A stretch of DNA of 64,000 nucleotides, from positions 204,777,504 through 204,841,503 of the forward strand of contig CM054113.1 of NCBI GenBank assembly GCA_028673005.1, written 5' to 3'. Position numbers and translations under genes: made by a program. This stretch comes from Tanypteryx hageni (Eukaryota; Arthropoda; Insecta; Odonata; Petaluridae). Shown here in pieces: positions 25,781 through 37,699 of this stretch (positions are counted from its first letter, which is position 1; each line of letters opens with the position of its first letter). The notes beneath the pieces were generated by a model. That model searched no databases. It worked only from the letters and a program-made list of their open reading frames with translations, and was not told where the DNA came from.

Positions 25781-26298
25781 GGCTTCTCCCGGGCACCTCG
25801 GCGCGGTCGGGCAGTTCTACCGCGGCCTGCAGCGGGAAAAGGACGGCGGGGACCTCGTCGAACCGTCCGCCGCGCTACTAACACCAGCCGCAATACTCTC
25901 CGGGAAAGAAGCGCCCTTTCTCTCTCTCTCTCTCAAACGTTACACTCAAGTCACTTCCTCCCCAATTTGACGCAGTTCGCGCAAATAATTCCGACCGAAC
26001 CTTTTTTATATACACACATACACATACAAACTTACGCTCACCGACCAAGAAAAGTGCTCACGCCCCATTTGACTCCGCAGAGGGACTACCTGTGCTAAAA
26101 AAGGAATCTCCGCCGCTTCGAAACCACAAGAGGGCGACAACGACGAATAGATAATTGATTCGAAGTTTTTTTTTAAACGCTTCTTCTGCTGTGAAAAGAA
26201 AGAAAAAAAAGGTGTGGTGATCGCAAAAGAGTAGGGATTTCCAAGAGAATTACCATCATTCCCGGAGAGCGGGGTTCGACGAGGTACCTTCCGGAGCC

Positions 26299-26353
26299 AT
26301 GGATAGAACCCTCCTGATCCTCCTTCCGGGCCTCTTGGCCCTCCTGCCCTACG
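26299..26353 (+). CDS. first coding exon of a secreted or membrane protein (partial gene)
   Basis: This is the one convincing coding exon. ATG sits in a Kozak-type context (GGAGCCATGG) and is the first in-frame ATG after an in-frame TGA at 26218-26220; no other ATG lies between them on this strand. It encodes MDRTLLILLPGLLALLPY plus one base of the next codon, then a consensus donor, GTAAGT, at 26354-26359 (phase 1). The peptide has a short polar start, a Leu-rich hydrophobic core and a helix breaker near the end: a classic signal peptide or signal anchor. It follows a GC-rich block (25.0-26.2 kb) of the kind found at promoters. The mature protein is not visible, so the product cannot be named. 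Downstream exons may lie in this window or beyond; none was established. The 5' end of the exon is unknown because the UTR boundary is not visible. Confidence 0.65.
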
Positions 26354-28760
26354 GTAAGTCGTTTTTTCCCCAACTTCTCCGCGTAGTGTTTGTCTATCCG
26401 TAACGCGCCTTTTCTTCCCTCCCTCCCGGTCGCTCGCGATCCTCCATAATCGTGCTGTCTCATTGCCTGGCTTGGAACCATTTCTCGCTCTCTTTCTCTC
26501 CCTTCTCTTTCTCCCTTTGTATTCTTCCTCCCCCCTCCCCTCTCCCCAAAAACCCTCACCCGCACACCTCGTCTCACTATCACGACCTCCAAACCCACAA
26601 GCGCCGCGTCGGACGACCTCGATTTTTGGCGCGAGAGCACGATCCCCTTTGCAAAAGGCGTCCCTTTGGCTCTCTGCATCCGTTAACGATTACTGGCGCA
26701 AAATCAATCACCTACTACCGGCATGTAGGATTTTTTTAGATAAATCCATGACGAGGGAGAGGATTCATGAAACTATTGCCTCCTATTACTTCTACGATTC
26801 AAACTCAAAAGAGTTTATAGCGAGACTTTCAAGAACGATCTTTGCCACTGGATCTGTTCATTTTTACTTCATTATTTACGATGGGAGTTTTTTGTATATT
26901 TTTAATATTTATTTTGTGCAAAAAGTCTAATTTGTTAATAAAAAAATCTGGGTTAACTATAGACACAATTGTGGATCGAAACACAGTGTAATGTCTCCTA
27001 CATTGGAATTTTCGTTCATATGAAGCCGTAAATTAAGTAGTTTGTTTATTCAGTTGGTTTTGATTTTTCAATAAATGTATTTTGCTTACATTTTAATACA
27101 TGCGAAATTACGTGCTGATATATTAACTCAAGTCATCCTCTCGATAACTGACCTGGTTTGCTGTTATTACGATTGATCATAATCATGGGAGATGATGAAC
27201 GTCGCTCGTTAATGGAAATAAACCTATAATAAAAAATAGCCTAAATATGTGTGGGTGGGTGTGTGAAGGACACTCCGTCTCAAACATCCTTATCTTTTCC
27301 TCGTTTTGAATGGTCTGTTAAAATTAAATATTTTATTTGATACATTGTTCTTGGAAAATATTTATCTATTTGACTTAGTGAGTACTACGGCAGCCCTTCT
27401 GTCTTCATTCTTGAAACATGTTGTCACATAACCCAAACTCATGCTTCCCTTAGTTCACGAATTCATTTCCCAAAATGGAGAATGTATGCAAATTTACCCA
27501 AGTCATATAATCAAGCGAGGAGACAAAAAGATATTGCTAGTGTTCCTAAGTGAGAGTAACGTCTATCTTAAAATATTTTTAAAATTTTGGCGTCAAGCTG
27601 CTTTCATTTATTTTCCCCTGTTGATGAAAGGCAAAAATTCTGCGTAGATGAAAAGTTACATTGCAAAAATGATGAGATTCTTAGCAAATTATTTCTCATT
27701 AAGATTTCTCGACTTCTCTCATGCCATTAATCTTAAAAGTGTTTTCAGAATTATGCCATGTATTCTTCGTTATGGTGCGAAAAATGGCAACACGCAGGGA
27801 TCATTCTGTTCCACGCGGAAAATAACACCTATACAATCTGAGTTAGTCTTTGAAATCCTAAACATGAATAGCGGAGGGGAATTGAGTTGAAAACGAACGC
27901 GATTTCACCAATAACAGCGCTGGATACCAAACACGAGAAAGATCCCTTCTAAGTGCCTTTAGAAAGTTATGAAGATGCTAATGTTTATCATATGATGTCT
28001 GCCTTTGTATTTGGTAAATTATATGTACTCACAAAATAACGACATACTAACATGGAGGGCTCTATAGTTGATAGGAATAGTATTTCATTATCATCATTCC
28101 ACATCATATTTGATAATTTATCATTTCCACATTTTTGAGGCTTTAACTGATAAAATCCTACGCTAAAATCTCAGAAGTTAATGTCTTCGCGATGGCACAC
28201 ACCCGCACTGATAATCTGCATAGTTCATGGACGTTTATCAGCAAAACACTTGGCGGACTCCTTTGTGAGATTTTTCTCCAGTCCCGCATGGAAATCGTTA
28301 GCCATCCTTTAGCGAGTGAAAAAGGTCACCTCTGAATTTGTGCCGAGGGCAAAGACTGAATTTGCACGGGTACAGTTGACATGTTTCGCATGCAAGTTGC
28401 CGGATATGCGTCGCTTGTTCTTTTCTGCTTTCAGGCAGGTCAAGGAAGCCGAAAAAATATTCAACAACCGACAGGTAAATATGCAACAGAAGATGCGATG
28501 AGTCATTTTTTAGCACAGGCTGAAGGACGTGGGAAAAAACATCTAGTTCGTGTTAGTCAACAGCCGTAAATCCCGAAATATGCTAAATTAGTCAATAATT
28601 TCATTAAGATTGCTACTTCCTCCATGAATTATTCATATTTTTTATTTTAAACCTTAACTTTAGATTCTATAACTAACTTTTAAGTAATTGAATAACTTAA
28701 ATATGAAACAATACAATTGCCACCTTGTATAAGGATAATGTCAAACTAGCTAGAATGCTT
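26354..28760 (+). other. probable intron of the gene starting at 26299
   Basis: It starts at a GTAAGT donor and becomes AT-rich after about 26.7 kb. No continuation in frame past the donor resembles protein. A possible 40-base micro-exon at 28435-28474 is described under findings. Confidence 0.45.
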
Positions 28761-28766
28761 GTTATA

Positions 28767-29018
28767 CAAGGTGTTCACAAATTATCTGATCCATTTTAAA
28801 AATTTTAGTTTTAAAAATATTATGGGGACACTCCATTTTGATTTAAATTGAGCTATATTCCTTTCTATTGTAGATGCTTGGTAGGAAGCATTGGTGTAAA
28901 ATAGAAGAAAAAAAGAATAAAAAGAAAAAATGTCTCTGAACTGTTATTCGAGTTAAATGAAACAGGTATTTGAAGTCATTAACTTTTTAAATGGATCAGA
29001 TTATCTTTGGACACTCTG
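28767..29018. mobile_element. mariner/Tc1-type MITE (252 bp)
   Basis: The left end is CAAGGTGTTCACAAATTATC then TGATCCATTT. The right end on the complement is CAGAGTGTCCAAAGATAATC then TGATCCATTT. The terminal repeats run over 30 bases with a handful of mismatches, and both sides have TA (28765-28766, 29019-29020), the mariner/Tc1 target duplication. The interior is AT-rich and non-coding. If the gene at 26299 continues rightwards, the MITE lies in its intron. Confidence 0.88.
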
Positions 29019-29020
29019 TA

Positions 29021-31430
29021 TTTTGCTGTTTTAGAGTATATTTAAATTTCGTTGAAGACATACAATTGAGAATGATAAATTAAAACTTTTCGTTGGAATT
29101 TTAAGTATTATCCTCGGATAGCACATAGTAAAAACCTTCTGATTTTGAAAAAAAAAATATATAAAAATCTCTCAAGGACGAATTTCATTTTGGAATTACC
29201 CTTTGATGTTTTTTGATTGTTGTGGTCGTAATATTGTTTCCACTAGCATCAGTTCTCTTAATTATGAAGGTCTCAATACCTACCCTGTGAATCAGTCTAC
29301 CTGACATAAAGGTTATTCTTTTATAGTCAGTAAATAAGGTGAGTTAGCTGACAGACGTCCACGTTCGTCATTGTGTGTCTTAAAAGTTCATGTGTATATA
29401 AGGATTGATTATCTCCAATTCCTAAATCACTCAAAGTTTCTGGAGAGCTTACGCTCCTGATATACAGGGGAAAAGAGTTTAAGCCAATGCTACCTTTAAA
29501 AACCTTTGATGCAAAATAAAGTATGGACCTAAACGAATTCTGTGACCTCTATAGAGAACATTCGCATTGGTAAAAAGTCTATATCGAAGTGATCGATGAA
29601 AGTGACCTTCCAAGAATCTTTTCTTTAACTTTCGCTGCTCAGGGTCATGTAGAATTTCTTCGAATCAATTCATGCGAGTGAAATCATCTTAATGCGGCCT
29701 TCGGGTTAATGAGGCAGCTCGCTAAGTAATAGCATCTAGAAAAAGAGAGATTAATGACAAAAGACAGTATTAAATCAAAGTCCGTTCCTTATATTTTTCC
29801 TCGAATCACACTCAGTCATTATAAAACGTTATATCAATTTTTCCAAAATTTACTGCTCTTCATCTCATAACTGAAAGAAGGATTTCAAATACAGCTACTT
29901 TGTCTTTTAATCCACTTCGCTAGTCCTTTTTTGCCTTGTTCCTTTTATTTTTCTCGAAATATGCTTAAGATCTAATACTGTTTCCTAAGTAGCAACAAGT
30001 TCCACAGAATGCATGATTTTACCAAACTGTTTCATCTATTGTTTGGCTAGCATTAATGTTATCAATTGTTGTCCAATTTGTGGTTTTAGATTCTTTGGGT
30101 TTAATTCGATTTTTATGAGAGGACTATAATAATCTCTAATTCTGCTGGCCCGATGATTTTATGACTCGTGGAAAATATCACTCGGTTTACCTCCAGAAGT
30201 CGTAAGTGATAAAATAATACTTTTGCAGTCGTGGGAATATTTAAATGAATAAATGTTTTTCGTTGCATATACTCATTGTCAGTACATTAAATAACATTAA
30301 ACAACGACTCACATGAAAATTTGGATGTGTTAGAAAGGCTGGGAAAATTTTGTTCGTAATTTGGGCCTTTCGCAGGAAGTGATCAAATGGAAATTTGTTC
30401 CCAAAATGCGCGTTGTCACTTCCTCTAAGCAGTGTCCTCAAAAGCGTAGACTTGGCCCTGGAAACGTCGAAGGTTGCGAAGGAGGTAGTTTAGTGCCACG
30501 TAATCTTTTGGGTAACATGCTACGCAGTTAGTCTAAAGTCTCTGCGAATTCTCCGCAAGATTCATGAATAATGATATCTTAACTCAGTCTGCGATCCTGG
30601 AATTCGCAAAAGTTGGTGGTCATTTTCCATAAGATTAATGGATATGTTTGGATAAACAATCTGCGGAGAATAAATTGTTAACTCTCAAAAAACCATAAAT
30701 TACATTAAAAGGAAAAAGTGCGTGTTTAGAGAACCGAAATAATGTATTTTCACGAGATGGGTGACTTCTCAAAGAAGAGAAAACGTACCTTCAAAACTTC
30801 TTATCAGATAAGTAAGGAGAAAATTCTTAGAAATAATTGCTAGAACCGACTGGTGCTTCGGGAAAATTATTCCTGATCCGTCAAGATTGGCCGATTGAGA
30901 TTTTCTTCACCTACTAGTAGCAGTAATGGTACAAAAGCAACCCCAACCATACGCTTTCTGCGGTAAATAATTTAAGTATATTCTACGACGTATATTCATT
31001 AAACGGTCGAACAAACCACATTCGCACTTTGATTGCTGTGTGCGTACCTGTTGGTCATTCACGCATCGTTGGTTCTAATACGATGTCGCTGTGTATTCCA
31101 AAATGTTGGATAATACATTCCTAATTTGGGAGAGTACATATATTCTCCCAGATTTTAGGTTTGACTAAGATACTAACCATGCAAATCAAGCGCTTTTGAC
31201 CGAGACACTAATGATGAAACCATAGCGAAATCCTAACTTTACTGCTATCAACTCCCAATTAAATCCCTGATCTTTTAGAGACTTCTGCTCCGTAGCTATC
31301 TGCAGATAGAACTTAAACAGGTTTTACACGGTTTCGCAGCGAGTTTGAATCCCGGAAACGGTTTCCCAATAAAAAAATAGCCCGAAGCAGTATTCATTGA
31401 TCAAAACTCAAGTCGAAAGATAAGTATAGG
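29021..31430. other. non-coding, AT-rich
   Basis: No gene, RNA or repeat recognised. Confidence 0.5.
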
Positions 31431-31439
31431 TGATGTGAA

Positions 31440-32510
31440 TGCTTCATTGATTATGAGAAGGCTTTCGACAATGTAAGACACACGATCTTATTAAGATCAT
31501 TAAAAGAGAAAGGACTCGATGAAGAAGATATAAAATTCATTCGGAATTTGTATTGGGGACAAACTGCAGCAGTGAGAATTGAAGGCGAAAACACAAAAAT
31601 GTCCTCAGTAAAGACAAGGCTGTGTCTTGTCACCGTTGCTATTTAACATGTATTCAGAAGAAATCTTTCGGAAAGCATTGATGGCATTAAAGTCAAAGAT
31701 GAACTCATAAATAACCTGCGATACGCAGATGACACTGTTGTATTTGCAGACAGCCCGGAGTGATTACAACGTCTGATGAACGCAATAATCAGAGGAGATG
31801 AATTCGGCCTAAAAATAAATACCAAAAAGACGAAGACAATGATATTTAGCAGAAATCCTGAGGCTCAAATGGAAATTAGGATATATGGTGAACACATTGA
31901 AAGCGTCACAAAATTTAAATATCTTGGATGCTGGCCGACAGAAGAGGTAGATCCAGATTTAGAGATCCGATCACGAATAGAGGAAGCAAGAACGACCTTC
32001 ACGAAGATGAAGAAATTACTAACCAACCGTAGTCTTAACCTTGCAACACGCTTTAGATTTGTTCAATGCTACATTTACTCAATATTAATATACGGTGTGG
32101 AGACATGGGCGCTAAGAAAAAACGTGGAAAAAGGACTACAAGCGTTCGAGTTCAGGATATTCCAAAGAATGTTACGCATATCCTTGAAGGTAAACGTCAC
32201 CAATGAAAAGGTACTGAGAAGGATGAGTAGAGACAAAGAGTTAGTACGAATAATTAGAAATCGGAAAACCGCGTACCTCGGACATGTTTTCCGAAAAAAA
32301 CAGATATAACCTATGACAGCTTCTCATAGAAGGAAAAATTGAAGGGAAGAGAGGGCTTGGAAGAAGGAAATACTCATGGTTGAAGAACATCTGTGACTGG
32401 ACCGGAATGGACACTCATTCACTCAACAGAACAGCAAAAAATCGAAAAGATTTTGCCGCAATTGCCGCCAAACTTCATTAATGAAGATGGCACCTTAAGA
32501 CGAAGATGTG
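31440..32510 (+). pseudogene. 5'-truncated non-LTR retrotransposon reverse transcriptase, dead
   Basis: Reverse transcriptase remnant of a LINE. FIDYEKAFDNVR lies at 31443-31478, and a GCVLSPLLFNMYSEEIF segment (31618 onward) is in a shifted frame. The catalytic YADD at 31722-31733 returns to the first frame, so two compensating indels flank the middle block. A TGA at 31761 interrupts just after YADD. The thumb and C-terminal region reads on from about 31776 (KYLGCW, YGVETWALRK, LGHVFRK) to a stop at 32307-32309. The typical LINE tail (EGKIEGKRGLGRR, then KDFAAIAAKLH and a natural stop at 32479-32481) is in another frame. The endonuclease and N-terminal part are absent, as expected of 5' truncation. 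The insect 'endonuclease-reverse transcriptase' LINE type is recalled; the clade was not assigned. It cannot make protein. Confidence 0.93.
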
Positions 32511-32519
32511 AATGCCCAT

Positions 32520-35500
32520 CAACTCGGCGGGACACAGTTTAGGCTCGAATTCCTACACTTCCTCTCAATTGGCCAAGAAATCCTCTCGGAAGAACTTACG
32601 TGAAGGCCATCATCATACTTCCGAGAAATTCTCCCAAAAAAGAGACTGTCACGTAATTGGTCATTATGAGCAACAGGGAGAAAAAACACCGCTTCGAGCG
32701 AAATAGATGGATATGGGCGCATTTAGAATCTTATCCCTCGTGGTCCTATTGGCTACCTGATTTGCCTTTGGAAAAACCTAAGGTTTTTACTGCGGTCGGC
32801 TTTTACCATGACAATCGATAAGTGTCCCGGGGACATGCATTCTGGCGGATTGGTCTTTCAGCATCCACTTTTTTTTCTGTTCCTGGAATTTGTGGAATTT
32901 TCATGTCTCTCCTGTTCATATTCATGACGTGAGAAAACAGAACTGCTTCGCACAGAAAGATAGTTATTATCTTTGTCGCATTTATGAATTTCCCTTGCTC
33001 TGTGTATAAAATATACATTTGTAAGTATGAGAATTTAAGGCATGGAGGTTTTTGCGGACTTCGGGAATGTAATGACATCATACCTTCAAAGTGCTTATTC
33101 ATGAATAGTAGAAATACAAACAAATTTCTACTTAAAATCGTAAAAATGTTAACATAAAACTATTCAAAGTTCTATTTTAAAATACTTGTTGTAAAGTAAA
33201 CTTATAAAGTATATTTAAAGAAAAAATAGGCACCTAAAATATTTATCACAGTTATTACTTGAATTTTCTTTTTAAAAATATATCTGATTTTTTAATTATT
33301 AGCGCGACTATGCGAGGTATGCGAGTGCGAAAATTATCATTTTAAGGCGCCTTGCGAAACAAGCTGTATAAACCGGACGTGCCACCCACAATGCACTGCA
33401 CCGCGTGTGGGATGCGTCTCGGAGACTGTAGAAAGGAGATCCATGGCCTACATTTTGGTTCTGTTTTTTTTTAAACGCAATAAGAGAAACTGGTCCAGCA
33501 TATACGCCCCAGTTACCTTTCTCCGTAACACACACTTCGTTTGCGAATAAAGGAGAGCGATGGAAGATTGGGTAGAGAGATATTAACTGAGAATTGCAGT
33601 TCGTATTCTCCCGTGACTGCATAAGCGTTAACCGCTTAAAAAAAAAACATAAACTATATTTTAAATTATTAGTGTGTCAGTAATGACTGCGTGTTGTCCA
33701 ATGCGTGGTCAAGGTCCGATGTGGGCTCTGCGCTTGGCTTTCAGATTATATTTAAATTTGTGACATCGTATGTGATGTAAGGGCGCTAAATAAGACGTTG
33801 TGTAATCTCGTTCGTCCTTATTTCTGGACGTAAGTGGGTGAATTTTCACACTTTTGCAATTTATAGCCTCTTAATATATTATTTTAGGCGAAATGTTGGC
33901 GCATTTTCTTAAAAAGGATGTATGTATATTAACCAGCCGAGAAAAATATGAATGGAATTTTTAATTTGTTTCCTTACAGCCGAGTAACTTTACTTTTTTG
34001 GAAATCATATATTTTTATGAATCTTGCCTCTCATTTTAAATTTCTCTTTTTATTTATTACGTTTTCTTAAAAGGAAAAACGTGTTAATGTGATCACGCTG
34101 TCTTTCCCTCTGTCTGCGGGTAATCAACTTTTTTATTTTACTGATGAGTTTGATTGTTATTCGTCTTATTCGTCACCCATCCATTATAATCATAAGTAAT
34201 TTTTATTCGCGGCTCCTCTGCAGCAAAGCAACCCTCTCCCTTTAAACCTTTGCCTCCCTACTGCGATCGCATTCTCTTCCGCAAACCTTCATCCCCAGCC
34301 TCCCCATTCCCTTGCCACCCCCTCCCCTTGTCTCGCTGCGTCCTCCTTCTCTTTCCACGTTGCTTCGAATTCCTCCCGCATTCCATAGAATCTTAACGCC
34401 AAACCCCTCCTCTCAAAATCCACGTTCTTTCTCCTTGGAAATGGTAAATATTTACCATTTCCATAGTCACTTGCAGATGAGACTTGATAAGTAAACACCA
34501 ATTAGTCAAAAAAATAATCCTTTGAATTGCCCTGCAGTTCGCAGATGCTTCGAAAATGTTTCTGTCAGTAATTTATCGCAATTTGGAGATGTAATATGCA
34601 AGTTTATGTATTCCATAAAGTGTCTTGTAATTATCGAAAACCTTTGCTTGTGGTAGATTATCTTTCGTGTAAAACATTGTGGAGCTTTAACATCTTATGG
34701 CTCGATTTCATGATCTCTATTTTTTTTATTTTGAAAGATCATGTCGATTAGTATATCCAAAGTCTTTTAAATCTCATATTCAGTGAGATATGCGATTAAC
34801 CTTATGATTGGAAAAATACTTTGAAACAGCCAAAATTTACGTGAAATACTTGCGTTTCCTTGAAAATGACCGAAATTATTCAGGTGACCGCCATAGCAAT
34901 CTCTTCTGATTAATGTTTGATTTACAGTGGCCACATAACAATTTCATTATTCTAAGCGAAAAAATGTTTTCAAACAACACACTGTAAAATTTTAGCCTTT
35001 TAAAATGAGCAAAATAATCGCAGCGACAAACCGCTGGCTCTAAAAACGCCTTTCTCATCTTTTCTGGAGACATTCCAATAAACATGTCAATCAGAATAAT
35101 CCCTCGCGGAGTCCCTTTAAATCTGCTCATATTATTTTGGCCGTTATCCTTATCGACAATTTGTCACGTCGAAACAGCTTTCGATGTCTCCTCCTTTCAT
35201 CGACTTTCGTCGAAGTTTGGCATTTATATTGATTTTTCTGGGCATAAGTTGTGACTTTTGGCACGGTCGTCAAATGACGTTTTTTATGGAGAAAGATAAT
35301 GGGCTGAAGTAAGCAGAAATGATGGATTTCATGTAAGTATACTTAAAATTTAAAAGGTACAATTAAAACTGTTCTAGTAATGAAATCAACAGATGCAGCG
35401 GTGGAACTCCATATTCAGGAAAAAAATAAATGTAATACTTTGTAAAGAATCCACTTTAATTAAGTAGATTCTTTAGAAAATACTAAATTTAATTTTCGCT

Positions 35501-37220
35501 GCTTTAGTATTACTTGCTAATTTTTAAACTCACGTTAAATCTTTCTCATATACGTATTACCACTCGCTCTGTTGTTAAAACTTGGAACATTTGTACGTGG
35601 TAATTTATTACAATTCCAAATGTAGCCGTAACTAAAATGACCTATTTTTTAGCACGAGTCAGTAAAAAATTTCATTTTTCGCTCATAAATAAAACAACTT
35701 GAGTGGTAGCATTGAGGAACTTCATTACAAAGAACGATTGCTATAAGTTAGAACGATACTAGTATCGAGTTATTTTTATGAATCCTTTATAATTAAATTT
35801 CAGTCAATCTATAAATTTTCAAACTGCTATACACGAAAGCAGTGTTTAAAACAAGTACAGAAGTTGAAGAATCTAAAGTGATGGCAATGAGGCAATTTAT
35901 GAAATAAGGAAATATAGGTATTCGTAGAGCAATACGTACTATATTAGTACAGGTAATTGGTCGACACAATGTTTGCAAAATCAGTAAAATACTGAATAAA
36001 TCAGCTGGTTTTGTCACTTTAGCTATAGCTGTATACACTTTACTAAGTCATTCCTTACAACAAGATTTTTCCGTCGTTACTTCGAAGATTAAATTAACTC
36101 AACTGTTTACTGAGCACCTCAGCGGTTTATATCACAACACCAGCGTCCACAGAATAAATAGAAACGAAGGAGCCAAACCGAAGATTGATAGCGTCTCGCC
36201 TGCCGAGAATTTTCTCGAAGGTGTTCGATTGTGATAAGTTCTGCCTTGTTTATCAATTGCCATTTTTTGCGGATAAAAGATGAAGCAGCACGTAAAAACC
36301 GACTCGAAGAACGAATAGCGTCTCAAAACGAAATTGAAGGCTTTCGTAAAATAACGGCGTAGTTCTTGATGCGTAGGCGTATCGACGACAAAAAAGATTA
36401 CGTAACGCGAAAATTTTTGGAGTTATTATTGCTAGTAAAGTAGCGACAAAATAGGAGTTAAATTCAATAGTTCTGCGGTTTCTATGAATTTCTATACGAG
36501 TTGTTATTTTTTTAACAGAAGAAAGTGACTTGAAATTTGGTTTGTAGAATAATTTAGTTCTTATGCGTAGTAACGAGAGGAGGAGAGGTCCCAAAAATAC
36601 GAAAGAGAATTGGGACGGTCCTAATGGGCGGCACAAAGAGATTAAAGCTGGAAACGGTGAACTTGAGAATAAAGAAAGAATTGCATAGGATGGACGGATG
36701 CGAGGAAACTAGTCGAATTTCGTACTGGAACCAATCCAAAGTTCCCTAAAGCGGAAAAATAGGTAAGGAAAACGTTATAAAAGAGTGTTGAGTAATGCTG
36801 AAGGGTATAAAAAGGGAAGGATCGAGGGAGCGATTTCCTCTTCCACCTTGCTAGAAAATGCGGAAGCCTGCGAAAATCTGGGAGTGGACCGAACAAGAAA
36901 ATGGCGCCACCTTCGTACGCAGTTCTTTCTAATTCAATTCTGTGGGTATTTCTCTCACAGGGAAATTTCATGATACACGAGCGACACCCAGATTTTGCTA
37001 CACTACGGACCACGATTATTAGAAATGTCATCGAGGGTTTAAATATCAACGGCAATAAAACGCTTCTTCGGCTAGTTTCAAGAATAAAAATGGTTTCCTT
37101 TACTGTGTTGAAAATGATACAGTGACAATTGCGATAACTTTTAAATTGATTATCACCGTCGTATTAATCACTCGCTTAAGCCTGCCGCTCGAATGAACTG
37201 TAACTCTATCGTCGTCAAAG
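32520..37220. other. non-coding, mostly AT-rich
   Basis: No established gene. ATG at 32707 opens a short hydrophobic frame that stops at 32758 (see findings). A small C-rich patch lies at 34230-34400. Minus-strand frames at 36.2-37.1 kb have no recognisable protein features. Confidence 0.45.
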
Positions 37221-37229
37221 TTTCTACGT

Positions 37230-37495
37230 TTCTCACGTCGACGAGTTGCAGAAGTGTAATGTTTTAAGTAATCCGATCCTACGTCGAATATTTGCTAGCC
37301 AAGATAAACGACGGCGAGTTTTTTTTCACGGGGTCTTCAGCCGTGGCGTTGGTCCCCAGGGAATCCAGCTCCTCTTTACATTTTACCTCTCTCTGCTGCT
37401 TGCTGAGACGCAGTTCCTGCTATCCTGCCCTACCCCTCCCGCGCCTCAAAATCGACTCGGTCTTCGGAAACAAAATGGCGGCCGAGGTTCAGGGT
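37230..37495 (+). promoter_or_regulatory. GC-richer region with AAAATGGCGGCCGAGG, possible gene 5' end
   Basis: CAAAATGGCGGCCGAGG at 37471-37487 matches the YY1-type motif often found just downstream of transcription starts. It would also start a peptide, MAAEVQG, running into a (GT)n tract. A donor could be G|GTTTGT at 37494, which is weak. It is a candidate 5' end only. Confidence 0.25.
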
Positions 37496-37555
37496 TTGTG
37501 TTGATGTGTGTGTTTGTGTGTGTGCGAGTGTGTGTGTGTGGGTGTGAGCGAGTGG
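37496..37555. repeat. (GT)n imperfect microsatellite
   Basis: Imperfect GT/GC repeat directly after the ATGGCGGC motif. Confidence 0.8.
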
Positions 37556-37699
37556 CAGGGAGAGGAGGGGATGAGACAGTAGCAGATCATTACTACGTTG
37601 CGCTGCGGCTTAAAGTATTTTGCGCGGTTTTTCCAGCACGGATTTTTTTTAAAGAAGCGTGGTTAAATCATCCCTAAACCGGCGAATTATCCTGTGTAA

